Below, in pieces: positions 9,256-18,137 of a DNA stretch of 64,000 nt (within the stretch, counting starts at the first letter, position 1; each line of letters opens with the position of its first letter). The translations under genes and the position numbers were made by a program. This DNA is from Candidatus Krumholzibacteriota bacterium. Its GTDB lineage: Bacteria; Krumholzibacteriota; Krumholzibacteriia; Krumholzibacteriales; WJIX01. The stretch is taken from contig JAXHNR010000001.1 of assembly GCA_034520215.1 (NCBI GenBank), positions 310,001-374,000 of the forward strand. The letters run 5' to 3'. The notes under the pieces were generated by a model. The model saw nothing but the letters and a program-made list of their open reading frames with translations, was not told where the DNA came from and did not search any database.

Positions 9256-10104
9256 GTGTTTTCTGATTTTTCAAAAGGGGAAATCGCCAAGCGCGCGAAA
9301 GAACTCATAATGCATGTTCGCGGAGTTAAATCGTGCCGTATTTCCACTGACGAAAATGATGAAATATCAGAAATACATATTGTCGCGGCAACGGATAGGC
9401 CTCCCAAGCTCCTCGCGCAAGATGCGGCAGAATCCTTAAGTGCTGAGTTAAATTTTGATATTGATCCAGAGAAAATAGGTGTAGTTATAATAGATTCTTT
9501 TACAGAAGAAAATGACAAATATGATGAATGGAGTGACGGGCGAGAAGACGAGCCCATCGATGAAGATGAAGAATTTCGAATGGATGATATAGGTGAGGGG
9601 GAAATATCTGAGGGGATCGAAGGAACAGGCGTTGATTCTGCTGATTCTTCTTCAACGCAGAAGAGTGCAGAGCTTGAATTGCTGGAGGAAGATGTAAGGA
9701 TACGTTTTCAAGGAATTAATCTGCGACTCAATGAAAGTAAGGTAAAGATAGAAGTCCTGCTTGAGAAAAGCGGACTTAGTGTTTCCGGGTATTTCGAGGG
9801 AGTCAGAGAGGATGGGCCTTTCTACAGAGTTGCCGCGGAAGCAGCGCTTGACGGTGTGATTAAACTGGTTGACGAGGATTTTAATTTGTGTTTGTCTGAT
9901 GTAGAACAGATTAAGATATCGGGCAGAGAGGCAATAGTTGCCTCTGTTAAAGTAATAGAGGATCGTCGCGTGACCTATCTGTCCGGGACTGCATTTGTTG
10001 AGGGTGACGGCAACGAAGCTTCAGCCCACGCTGTACTTGACGCGGTAAATAGGCCTTTCGGCAGATGGAAATCGCGAAAGCAGATTCATTACCGTATACG
10101 ATAG
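9256..10104 (+). CDS. Conserved-looking protein of unknown function with acidic linker
   Basis: I do not recognise this 282-residue protein. It has three visible parts: an N-terminal alpha/beta module (about 1-80, including SCRISTDENDEISEIHIVA), a very acidic low-complexity linker (about 85-135, rich in D, E and S), and a C-terminal beta-alpha module (about 145-282) ending in SAHAVLDAVNRPFGRW. The C-terminal part loosely recalls the regulatory domain fold of LeuA, but I would not rest on that. There is no signal peptide or membrane segment. The GTG start has GAAGGAG 5 bases upstream. It precedes an HD-GYP gene by 85 bases and has its own promoter-like site. Confidence 0.7.
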   Translation: MFSDFSKGEIAKRAKELIMHVRGVKSCRISTDENDEISEIHIVAATDRPPKLLAQDAAESLSAELNFDIDPEKIGVVIIDSFTEENDKYDEWSDGREDEPIDEDEEFRMDDIGEGEISEGIEGTGVDSADSSSTQKSAELELLEEDVRIRFQGINLRLNESKVKIEVLLEKSGLSVSGYFEGVREDGPFYRVAAEAALDGVIKLVDEDFNLCLSDVEQIKISGREAIVASVKVIEDRRVTYLSGTAFVEGDGNEASAHAVLDAVNRPFGRWKSRKQIHYRIR

Positions 10105-10189
10105 ACATTACTCGCGAATCGATTGCTTTTGGAATTATTAATCGTGTAAGACAAAATAGAATAGATAAACTCAAGTTTTCTTTCGATAA

Positions 10190-11575
10190 GTGTTAATGAC
10201 TTCCACAAGGTTTAACGGGGGGGGAGTAAGAAAAGGAAAGGATTTTCCCGGTACTATCTTGAGTATAGGAATTGAAAAAAACAGCTGGGGATTCAAATTA
10301 TACTACACGGCTTTTATTTTAGCCGGAGCGGCCGCGTTATTGTATTTTATTCAAGGATTACCAGCTAATCCCTGGGGAAATATATTTTTCTTTGTATTTT
10401 TAATCATTGTGACCGATTTTGCCCAGGTCACATTGCCAAGCGGCGGATCGTCTATTTCAACATCTTCTGCTATTGATTTCGCGGGTATTGTCCTGTTCGG
10501 GCCTGCCGTAATTGTCGTAGCAGAAGCAATTGCCATTCTGGTTACCGAAGGCATTCTGGAGCGCAAACCGCTTAAAAAATTGGCATTCAATATCCCGCTT
10601 CTTGTAATTACCGTGGGAACTGCCGGTTATGTCTACAGGCTTTTTGGAAGTATGGGGACCCCTGATTCTCCGTTCTTTCTGGTGCCCCTCCTGGCGGCCG
10701 GTGTAGTATATTACCTGGTAAACACATGGTCTATATCACTGATAATTGCCTTTGATGACAGGAAGAATCCTTTTTATGTATGGAAGCAGAATTATATGTG
10801 GTACTTCTTCCATATTTTTGCCTTTCTTCCAATCGCGGCCGTGATAGCGCTCCTTTATTCTAATATTGGAGAGTGGACTATCGCGCTGTTTATAATCCCC
10901 CTCTTTCTCGCACGCTATTCTTTCCAGTTGTATTTGGATATGAAGGAGACAAACATTGAAACAGTCGCCGCGCTTACTTCCGCTATTGACGCCTCTGACG
11001 CGTTTACTCACGGGCATTCCTCAAGGGTGTCCAAGTACGCGCTGAGAGTAGCTGAACATATGGGATGGTCATCTAAGAATATAGAAACACTTCAATATGC
11101 CGCTCTATTGCATGATGTAGGCAAGATAGCGGTTAGTAACGACGTTCTTCACAAGATCGGTCCGCTGACCGATGATGACTGGCACGCACTTCGTTCTCAT
11201 CCCGATATAGGGGCTGATATCGTTAAAAGGCTGAAATTCCTAAAGGATGCGGCCGGAATTATACGCTGCCATCACGAGCGCCCCGATGGCATGGGGTATC
11301 CCCGCGGCCTGAAGGAGGATGAGATTCCTATGGGGGCGCATATTCTGAATGTTGTAGACGCCTTCGACGCGATGACTTCCGATCGTCCTTACAGAAAGGC
11401 ACTTCCGCTGGAGAAGGTGATTGAAGAGCTGGAGACCCACAGAGGGACACAGTTTCAGAAAGATATTGCTGATCTGATTCTTTATCTCTACCGCGACGGA
11501 AAGTTTTCTATACTTTCTGAATCCAACAAGAGAGCAGAAGAGAGCAAAGTGATTAGGGATAGAGTAAAGGTCTAA
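10190..11575 (+). CDS. Membrane-bound HD-GYP phosphohydrolase
   Basis: Predicted inner-membrane sensor (461 residues) with an N-terminal block of about six or more hydrophobic helices (residues 40-250) and a cytoplasmic HD-GYP domain. Catalytic motifs are HDVGK at 308-312, HHE at 361-363 and DGMGYP at 366-371, all intact, so cyclic-di-GMP hydrolysis is the likely activity, as known for the family. The membrane part may sense a ligand or redox state. The start is uncertain: GTG 10190, ATG 10196 and TTG 10259 are in frame, and none has a convincing ribosome site. No GGDEF partner is nearby. Confidence 0.88.
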   Translation: MLMTSTRFNGGGVRKGKDFPGTILSIGIEKNSWGFKLYYTAFILAGAAALLYFIQGLPANPWGNIFFFVFLIIVTDFAQVTLPSGGSSISTSSAIDFAGIVLFGPAVIVVAEAIAILVTEGILERKPLKKLAFNIPLLVITVGTAGYVYRLFGSMGTPDSPFFLVPLLAAGVVYYLVNTWSISLIIAFDDRKNPFYVWKQNYMWYFFHIFAFLPIAAVIALLYSNIGEWTIALFIIPLFLARYSFQLYLDMKETNIETVAALTSAIDASDAFTHGHSSRVSKYALRVAEHMGWSSKNIETLQYAALLHDVGKIAVSNDVLHKIGPLTDDDWHALRSHPDIGADIVKRLKFLKDAAGIIRCHHERPDGMGYPRGLKEDEIPMGAHILNVVDAFDAMTSDRPYRKALPLEKVIEELETHRGTQFQKDIADLILYLYRDGKFSILSESNKRAEESKVIRDRVKV

Positions 11576-11835
11576 AGCAGAAGCCGCGCCTATCCCGGGA
11601 TTGTTTATCCTTAACTTACCATGCCGCGCCCTTATTAATGTGATTCAATCTTAAGCGGGTCTTTTGGGGGAATTTATTATTCCGGAGATATCAAATTTGT
11701 CTCTGGTATCCTATATTCATTTGAGTATAATATGATATAAATGCGGCGGTTGAAGCTTTAGGGGTTGTATAGTATAGTTGTTCTATTGTTATTTAGATAT
11801 CGTACTTATAGTACACAATACAGGAGGTTTGGCGG

Positions 11836-12858
11836 GTGAATTCGAAGTACGGAGAATCCGGTGTTGATATTGATGCCGCCGGCAGAGCTCTGAAAGATGT
11901 CAGCGGTATGATTAAAAATACCTGGAGCGGGAATGTTCTTTCAGAGACCGGTAATTTCGGCGGATTGTTTAGAATGCCGGATGAATATTCTGAACCTGTT
12001 CTTGTTTCAAGTGTGGATGGCGTGGGTACAAAGCTTAAAGTAGCTTATATGTCAGGCAGACATGGTACGGTGGGAGAAGATTTGGTAAATCATTGTGTAA
12101 ACGACATACTTGTCCAGGGAGCTGTTCCCCTGTTCTTCCTTGATTATATTGGATGCGGTAAGCTGAACCGGGAAATTATGACCAGTGTTATCTCGGGGTT
12201 TGCCAGAGGGTGTAAAAATAACGGCTGTTCTTTAATTGGCGGAGAGACAGCCGAAATGCCTGGGATTTATACCGATGAGGAATATGACCTGGCCGGATCT
12301 ATCGTCGGTGTTGTTGAAAAATCAGATATTATTGACGGAAGCGGGATTAAATCCGGAGATTCCGTTTGGGCTTTCCCGTCGAGCGGTCTTCATACTAACG
12401 GTTATTCACTGGCGAGAAAGATTATCTTTGAGGATGAGAATATGGGTCTGGACGATATTTTGCCGGGTACCGGAAAGAAGGTGGCGGATGAACTTCTCGA
12501 AGTCCACCGCAGCTACCTAAGTGAGTTCAGGGCTTTGTCAGAGAGTGTGAGTATCAACGGCTTGGTTCACATAACCGGCGGTGGTATAATTGACAATATT
12601 CCAAGGGTTTTACCGGAAGGTGTCTCAGTTGAAATTGATACTTCAACCTGGGATGTTCCAAACCTTTTTCAGTTTTTAGCGGAGCGCGGTGAAGTCTCGG
12701 ACGATGAAATGTTCAGAGTCTTTAATATGGGCCTCGGAATGCTTGTGATTATTCCTTCCCGCGATAACGGGGAAATACTGCGTACCGAAGGACTTCGTTG
12801 GCCCCCTTTCCATGTTGGCGAGGTTATTAAGGGTGACGGCGGGGTTTATTTAAAATAA
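11836..12858 (+). CDS. purM: Phosphoribosylformylglycinamidine cyclo-ligase
   Basis: AIR synthetase of purine biosynthesis, which closes the imidazole ring from FGAM with ATP. The 340 residues match the family length; SSVDGVGTKLK near residue 56, the GGETAEMP motif near 135 and the GLHTNGYSLAR motif near 185 are diagnostic. The GTG start has AGGAGG 8 bases upstream. It stands alone, 260 bases after the HD-GYP gene and 237 bases before the STAS pair, with no other pur gene nearby. Confidence 0.97.
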   Translation: MNSKYGESGVDIDAAGRALKDVSGMIKNTWSGNVLSETGNFGGLFRMPDEYSEPVLVSSVDGVGTKLKVAYMSGRHGTVGEDLVNHCVNDILVQGAVPLFFLDYIGCGKLNREIMTSVISGFARGCKNNGCSLIGGETAEMPGIYTDEEYDLAGSIVGVVEKSDIIDGSGIKSGDSVWAFPSSGLHTNGYSLARKIIFEDENMGLDDILPGTGKKVADELLEVHRSYLSEFRALSESVSINGLVHITGGGIIDNIPRVLPEGVSVEIDTSTWDVPNLFQFLAERGEVSDDEMFRVFNMGLGMLVIIPSRDNGEILRTEGLRWPPFHVGEVIKGDGGVYLK

Positions 12859-13095
12859 CAGCAAATTAATAAATAAATTAGCTTGATGGACAAGTAAAAG
12901 CTGTCCAAATTGTGTTACTACTCGATTTGAATTAAAAATTGGGGAAAGTCCTGTTTGATTAGGTTCTGGACAATAAAAAAAGATAATGATAATATTTTTA
13001 AGATAGATTTTGTGTTGGTTTAAATGAGGTTTATATTGTATTATAGAGTAACCTGAAGGTGAAATTATGAAGTGATCTCAAGTGAGGAGAGTAAT

Positions 13096-13443
13096 ATGTT
13101 GACCATCAATACAAGACTGGAAGATGATGTGATGATTGTTGGATTAAAGGGCCAGATTGATGGCGGCCCAGAATCCCAGGGTATACAGGATATTGTTAAA
13201 AAATCTATCTCTGAAGGAAATGTAAATATCATCTTTGATATATCCGAAATTAAATGGATTAATTCTCTGGGTGCCGGTGTGTTAATAGCTTCATATGCTT
13301 CCGCCAGAAGGAATGATGGGTATATAAATCTTGTTGGAATTTCTGACAGGGTGAAAGTAGTGCTTAGAACTTGCGGGTTGATTCCCGCCCTTTTTCAAGA
13401 GTTTGAAAATATTGAAAACGCTGTTGAAGATTTTAAATCATGA
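13096..13443 (+). CDS. STAS-domain protein (anti-anti-sigma factor-like), first of a pair
   Basis: Small cytoplasmic STAS protein of 115 residues, like SpoIIAA/RsbV, which is normally controlled by phosphorylation of one serine by an RsbW-type kinase. The phosphoacceptor region reads WINSLGAG, and S57 aligns with the phosphorylated serine of SpoIIAA. I start it at ATG 13096 because AGGAG lies 6 bases upstream; an upstream GTG at 13072 is in frame but lacks a site. The second STAS gene begins 22 bases downstream. No anti-sigma kinase lies here; a PP2C phosphatase is at 30151. Confidence 0.88.
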   Translation: MLTINTRLEDDVMIVGLKGQIDGGPESQGIQDIVKKSISEGNVNIIFDISEIKWINSLGAGVLIASYASARRNDGYINLVGISDRVKVVLRTCGLIPALFQEFENIENAVEDFKS

Positions 13444-13465
13444 TTATTTCTGAAAGGATTCTGGT

Positions 13466-13807
13466 ATGAAAATCAAAAAAAATGAAAAAGACGGAGTTGT
13501 TGTTCTTAACCTTTCAGGTGAAATGCATGGGGGGCAGAAGAATTTAGAGCTTGTTGATATTGTTAAAGATCTTGCCGCCCAGAAGAAACTCGATATTGTG
13601 GCAAACCTTTCGAAGGTTAAATGGATTTCGAGTACAGGGCTTGGGATTCTCGTCTCGGCTCGATCTCACCTTGCTAAAGAAGGCGGAATGATCAAACTCT
13701 GCAAACCGAATGATAGAATCCTGGGTATTCTGCAGGTAACCCGGCTTAACATGATATTTGATGTTTACGACTCTGAAGAAGAGGCAATAGAGAGTTTCAA
13801 GGACTAG
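13466..13807 (+). CDS. STAS-domain protein (anti-anti-sigma factor-like), second of a pair
   Basis: Second STAS protein (113 residues) in tandem with the previous one, closer to classical SpoIIAA/RsbV in its GEMHGGQ start region and WISSTGLGIL phosphorylation loop, where S56 is the probable acceptor. The ribosome site (GAAAGGA) is good. Duplicated STAS genes suggest two inputs or outputs of a partner-switching system, but which sigma factor or target they act on cannot be seen here. Confidence 0.9.
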   Translation: MKIKKNEKDGVVVLNLSGEMHGGQKNLELVDIVKDLAAQKKLDIVANLSKVKWISSTGLGILVSARSHLAKEGGMIKLCKPNDRILGILQVTRLNMIFDVYDSEEEAIESFKD

Positions 13808-13869
13808 CCGTGATTATGTAAGCCTTCATCCAATTATCATTGTAATAACTTTAAGAAAAAGTGTAGAAT

Positions 13870-13955
13870 CAGTCCGCTGGGGGTGGTATGCGATTTAAAC
13901 GCGCGTACGCTGCCTGCGGATTTATGCCCCCGTGATAACGGGCTTAAAAAAGATT
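13870..13955 (+). promoter_or_regulatory. Possible structured leader upstream of the NCS2 permease gene
   Basis: Between the STAS gene and the permease, GGGGG at about 13877-13881 can pair with CCCCC at about 13927-13931, and the enclosed bases hold two small stems (GCG-ATTTAAA-CGC and GCGTACGC). This gives a junction-like fold about 65 bases before the permease ATG. It matches no riboswitch class I can name, and pairing of G/C runs alone is weak evidence. Confidence 0.25.
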
Positions 13956-14019
13956 ATTTATTTGCTTCCGCTTCTTGGGTTTATTCCTGAGTGGGTTTTA
14001 TCTGGAATTGGAGGGGGAA

Positions 14020-15567
14020 ATGAATAAGAATAATATTTATCCATGGGTTGTAAAACGCGATATCGACGGTTTTTTTGGTCTCGCGATAGATAATCTGATT
14101 CAATTTCTTCTCATTGCGTCTCTTTGTCCTGTAATAGCCGGAATCCCGGCTGAATTTGTTTTTACCAGGATATTGCCCGGCGCCGCGCTTTCTATAGTTT
14201 TCGGGAATGTCTTTTATTCCTGGCAGGCGAGAAAACTGGCGAGTAAGGAAAGACGAAGCGATGTTACGGCTCTTCCTTATGGAATAAACACAGTAAGTTT
14301 TTTCGCTTATCTTATTTTTATAATGGGTCCTGTCTACAGGGAAACCGGAAGCTGGCAAGCAGCTTGGAAAGTTGGGCTTCTCGCCTGCCTCTTAAGCGGT
14401 GTAATAGAATTCACCTCGGCATTCTTTATGGATAAATTAAGACGGATTACCCCCCGGGCCGCTCTTCTTTCCACTCTGGCCGGAATCGCGATTACATTTA
14501 TTTCTATGGATTTTGCTCTCCGGACATTTCAGTATCCGCTTATAGCGATGCTGCCCCTCGCTGTGATTTTGATCCAGTATTTTTCCAGGGTGAGGTTTCC
14601 TTTCGGAATCCCGGGCGGCATGGTGGCTCTTATAGCAGGCACTATACTGGCGTGGGTTTTCGGGATGATGGATTTTGGTAATGTTGAAGCTGCCATTTCA
14701 GGAATCGGGTTTAACGGACCTAAACTTTCATCGGCGGGTCTATTAGAAGTTATAAAGAGTCAGTACCTCTACAAATATCTTTCGATTATTATTCCAATGG
14801 CTTTGTTTAATGTTTTTGGTTCAATCCAGAATCTCGAAAGCGCTGAAGCGGCAGGAGACAGATACGAGACAAAGCCGGCGCTTGCCGTAAACGGGATAGG
14901 ATCTCTTATAGCATCCCTTTTCGGTTCATGTTTTCCGACTACGATATATATTGGACATCCGGGGTGGAAGGGCCTGGGCGCCAGGACAGGATATTCACTT
15001 CTAAACGGATTCTTCTTTTTGATCATTGCTCTTGGCGGGTGTGTTAAACTTATTAACACATTAGTTCCGATGGAAGCGGGAATAGCCATTGTTCTATGGA
15101 TTGGGATCACTATAGCTGCTCAGGCTTTCCAGTCTACTCCCCGCAGTCACGCGCCGGCGGTTGTTATCGGTCTTTTTCCCGCATTCGCGGCTTGGGGACT
15201 GAATATTCTTAAACAGGCATATACGGGAGCAGGTACAACGCTGGCCAAGGAAGCAGCAGCCGGCATACCGATAAATGGTATTATGGGACTTATGGCCCTT
15301 GAAAAAGGGTTTATATTTTCATCTATGATTCTTGCCGCTATAAGCGTCTTTTTGATCGAAAAAGATTTTCTTAAGGCCTCGCTGTGGTCTTTTGGGGGAA
15401 TGTTTTTAGCTTTTTTCGGCGTCATTCATACCTTTGAGATTGTCGGAAATGGGACGGTAAGTGTGCTTGGCTGGAACGCCGGAGGAAGATTCGCATTCGG
15501 TTATCTTTGTTTCGCCGTAGTTTTCTTATCATTCTATATATACCAAAAGGGGCGCGTGCGAGTTTGA
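14020..15567 (+). CDS. NCS2-family xanthine/uracil-type permease
   Basis: Integral membrane transporter of about 515 residues with some 12-14 hydrophobic helices. Recognisable NCS2 features are [15 protein letters not shown] in the N-terminal third, the [14 protein letters not shown] segment in the middle, and the [17 protein letters not shown] region after it, resembling the AzgA/xanthine-uracil branch. The substrate is not resolved and could be a purine, a pyrimidine or a different anion. I chose ATG 14020 (GGAGGGGG just upstream) over TTG 13975. It is monocistronic as far as can be seen. Confidence 0.88.
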   Translation: MNKNNIYPWVVKRDIDGFFGLAIDNLIQFLLIASLCPVIAGIPAEFVFTRILPGAALSIVFGNVFYSWQARKLASKERRSDVTALPYGINTVSFFAYLIFIMGPVYRETGSWQAAWKVGLLACLLSGVIEFTSAFFMDKLRRITPRAALLSTLAGIAITFISMDFALRTFQYPLIAMLPLAVILIQYFSRVRFPFGIPGGMVALIAGTILAWVFGMMDFGNVEAAISGIGFNGPKLSSAGLLEVIKSQYLYKYLSIIIPMALFNVFGSIQNLESAEAAGDRYETKPALAVNGIGSLIASLFGSCFPTTIYIGHPGWKGLGARTGYSLLNGFFFLIIALGGCVKLINTLVPMEAGIAIVLWIGITIAAQAFQSTPRSHAPAVVIGLFPAFAAWGLNILKQAYTGAGTTLAKEAAAGIPINGIMGLMALEKGFIFSSMILAAISVFLIEKDFLKASLWSFGGMFLAFFGVIHTFEIVGNGTVSVLGWNAGGRFAFGYLCFAVVFLSFYIYQKGRVRV

Positions 15568-15615
15568 AAAGCCGCAGGTGCTGGAATCCGCCGGCTGAAT
15601 GACGATAGAGCCGAT

Positions 15616-15645
15616 TTGCGTTATAAAGCCCATATATGGTATAAT
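15616..15645 (+). promoter_or_regulatory. Sigma-70-type promoter for the TPR-sigma54 activator
   Basis: TTGCGT (15616-15621) and TATAAT (15640-15645) are separated by 18 bases, about 50 bases before the gene start at 15697. The -10 is perfect and the -35 weak. Confidence 0.5.
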
Positions 15646-15696
15646 TATTAAAACTAAATAAACCGGAATATCTATTTCCACAGAGGAGTACATGAA

Positions 15697-17610
15697 ATGA
15701 TTATTCCTCCAGATATGGAAACGTGGTATAGCCGGTTCTTAAGTGGCAGGGGGGACGTTGTCGATTCCCTTAATTCTTTTTTAGGGGAAGACAGCGGCGC
15801 GCGTACCAGAGACGGAGCCTGGGCCGCGTTTATATTATCACGGATATATTTTGTACAGGGAAAACTTGATCTAGCTCAATCTTACCTTCGAAGATCCTTT
15901 AGAATATTCTATTCTCTTAAGGAAAATGAATATCCTCTGGGTTTATGGGTCAACAGGGCATTGATATTAAAACACAGGGGTGAATATTCAAGAGCTTCGA
16001 AACTCCTTAGAGCAGTTTGCAGGCTTTCATTAAGAAGGAGACATGTGCTAAGCGCGGCTAAGGCCTCCTCTAATCTCGCTTCAATTCTGGCAAGGAGGGG
16101 TTCACTGGAAGAATCCCGTGCGTATCTGAATCTTGCCGAAAATATTTATAATGCCTTGGGAAGAGAGAAAGAAAATCTATCCCTCACGCTCACGCGGTCG
16201 GTTCTTGATATAAGAAGAGAACTATTGTCAAAGGCGAAAGATAATATTTGCGAGGTTCTCTTTCAATCAGAAGGGCCGGAATTTAATCGCGAACGGCTCA
16301 CAGCCGGGTTTCTTCTCGCGGAAATTTTTATCAGGCGTGACGAGACGGCCGCGGCGCTTAATATTCTCGAGAATATAGCTGAAGATATAGAGGGTCTTGA
16401 GAAATTTCCATCCAAGAAGATGATATATTACTATCTATATTCTCTTTTAGCCTGCCGCAGGGGAAATGATGATAAGAAGAATAAATACTATGAAAAAGGA
16501 GAGAGATTAAGGAAAGAACTTGGTATAGCACGGCCAGGCAAATGGTTGCCCGGCTCGGAGAAAGATCTCCTTCCTCCTGCGCGTGAGAAAAAGAGGGCTG
16601 TAGAAGAAGAGACAATCGCTGAAAGAGAATCACTTTATATATGCGGAAATACTATGAGTAGAAACGGAACCGCGGAGAATGAATTTATTACGGTCAATAA
16701 TAGGATGAAAAATCTCCTTGAAAGGATAAAGGGTGTTTCCGGCACACCTCTTCCGATTCTTCTCTGCGGGAATACGGGAACGGGGAAAGATCTTATAGCA
16801 GGTATGATACATAAATGGAGCGGAAGGAGTGACAAGCCGTTTATTCCAGTTAATGTTACGGCGCTGGCGCCCTCACTATTTGAAAGCAGTCTTTTCGGAC
16901 ACGTGAAGGGAGCTTTTACGGGTGCTGTAAAGCTGAATAAAGGTTTTGTGGAAGCTTCCGGCGACGGGACCATATTCTTAGATGAAATCGGTGAATTAAG
17001 GGCGGATTTACAGGCTAAACTCCTGCGTTACCTTGACAGCGGGGAATATCTTGTTGTGGGGGGTTCAGAGGTTAAAAGGGGAACTGCCAGAATTATTGCC
17101 GCGACGAATAAAGATCTTGAATCCGCGATTGAGAAAGGAACCTTCCGTATAGATCTCTATCATAGATTAAACGTGTTCAATTTCATGATTCCTTCGCTCA
17201 AAGAGAGGAAGAATGATATTAAAATTATGGCTGAATATTTTATTAGAAAAGCTTGCGGTGAATTTAATATTTCCAGGGCCGGGTTAACCAAAAACGCATG
17301 TGATGTACTTAAGCGGTATTCCTGGCCGGGAAATGTAAGGGAATTACAAAATGAGGTATTAAAAGCATTATTTAATTCGCGGTCAGGTGTTATCAGGGCT
17401 TCGGATTTTTCGGCTCGTATCCTGACAGAGTTGGTAATGCCGAATAAATCTGAAGAATCTTCCCTGGATAACCGTATCGCGGCAATGGAAAGAAGGGAAA
17501 TTCTCAAGGCTCTGCGCGAAGCGGGGGGTAACCGTTCCATGGCAGCCAGAATTCTGGGGCTTGAGAGAACTACTCTTATATACAGGATAAAGAGGTATGG
17601 TCTGAATTAG
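15697..17610 (+). CDS. Sigma-54-dependent activator with N-terminal TPR domain
   Basis: Bacterial enhancer-binding protein of 637 residues. The N-terminal half (about 1-270) is a chain of TPR-like helical hairpins with no receiver or GAF domain. The AAA+ domain follows a linker: Walker A GNTGTGKD, loop GAFTGA at 405-410 (intact), Walker B GTIFLDEIGE. A Fis-type helix-turn-helix closes the protein (GNRSMAARILGLERTTL). It therefore should open sigma-54 promoters, with TPR-mediated partner or ligand binding as input. A ribosome site (AGAGGAG) precedes ATG 15697. It converges with the adenosine-specific kinase gene, with 9 bases between stops. Confidence 0.93.
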   Translation: MIIPPDMETWYSRFLSGRGDVVDSLNSFLGEDSGARTRDGAWAAFILSRIYFVQGKLDLAQSYLRRSFRIFYSLKENEYPLGLWVNRALILKHRGEYSRASKLLRAVCRLSLRRRHVLSAAKASSNLASILARRGSLEESRAYLNLAENIYNALGREKENLSLTLTRSVLDIRRELLSKAKDNICEVLFQSEGPEFNRERLTAGFLLAEIFIRRDETAAALNILENIAEDIEGLEKFPSKKMIYYYLYSLLACRRGNDDKKNKYYEKGERLRKELGIARPGKWLPGSEKDLLPPAREKKRAVEEETIAERESLYICGNTMSRNGTAENEFITVNNRMKNLLERIKGVSGTPLPILLCGNTGTGKDLIAGMIHKWSGRSDKPFIPVNVTALAPSLFESSLFGHVKGAFTGAVKLNKGFVEASGDGTIFLDEIGELRADLQAKLLRYLDSGEYLVVGGSEVKRGTARIIAATNKDLESAIEKGTFRIDLYHRLNVFNFMIPSLKERKNDIKIMAEYFIRKACGEFNISRAGLTKNACDVLKRYSWPGNVRELQNEVLKALFNSRSGVIRASDFSARILTELVMPNKSEESSLDNRIAAMERREILKALREAGGNRSMAARILGLERTTLIYRIKRYGLN

Positions 17611-17619
17611 AAAAAGTAA

Positions 17620-18102
17620 CTATAACTTATATCCTATCTTGCGCAGCAGATCCATTCTCGATTTCTTATCTTCTTCGTTTTCTATCCCGAGCGGGCTTTC
17701 TCCGTCGATTATCCCGAGTATTCCCCGGCCCTGCTTTGTTTCGCTGACTATAACTTCGACATCGTTAGCGGTGGCGCAGAATATTCTGCAGACTTCGGGA
17801 ACATTTTTTACGGCGTTGAGCAGGTTTATCGGAAAAGTGTCCTTCATGAAAATAATAAACGAATGACCGGCTCCGATAGCCAGAGCGTTTGATTTTGCCA
17901 GATCTATCATTTTGTCGTCATTACCTGAATAGCGAATCAGCCTTTTAGCAGAAGCTTCGCAGAAAGCGATACCGAATTTTATTCCCGCTACCGAGGTTAC
18001 GGCTGCTTCATGAATGTCTTCCACCGTTTTTATAAAGTGAGATTGCCCGAGGATGAAATTTACTTCCTCAGGTTTATTTATTTTAACGATCTCTGTTTTC
18101 AT
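17620..18102 (-). CDS. Adenosine-specific kinase family protein (PF04008)
   Basis: Protein of 160 residues belonging to the small family whose archaeal member was described as binding adenosine or acting as an adenosine-specific kinase. The strongly conserved stretches are GIKFGIAFCEASAKRLIR (about 40-57), NALAIGAGHSFIIF (about 71-84) and the FCATANDVEVIV segment near 108-119. It is full length and has a good ribosome site (GGGGG) before ATG 18102. The enzymatic role is only weakly established for the family. It converges with the TPR activator and lies downstream of the GAF activator on the same strand (35 bases), so it may be cotranscribed with it. Confidence 0.88.
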   Translation of the reverse strand: MKTEIVKINKPEEVNFILGQSHFIKTVEDIHEAAVTSVAGIKFGIAFCEASAKRLIRYSGNDDKMIDLAKSNALAIGAGHSFIIFMKDTFPINLLNAVKNVPEVCRIFCATANDVEVIVSETKQGRGILGIIDGESPLGIENEEDKKSRMDLLRKIGYKL

Positions 18103-18137
18103 GGGATACCCCCTTAGAAGTAATGACGGTTAATAAG

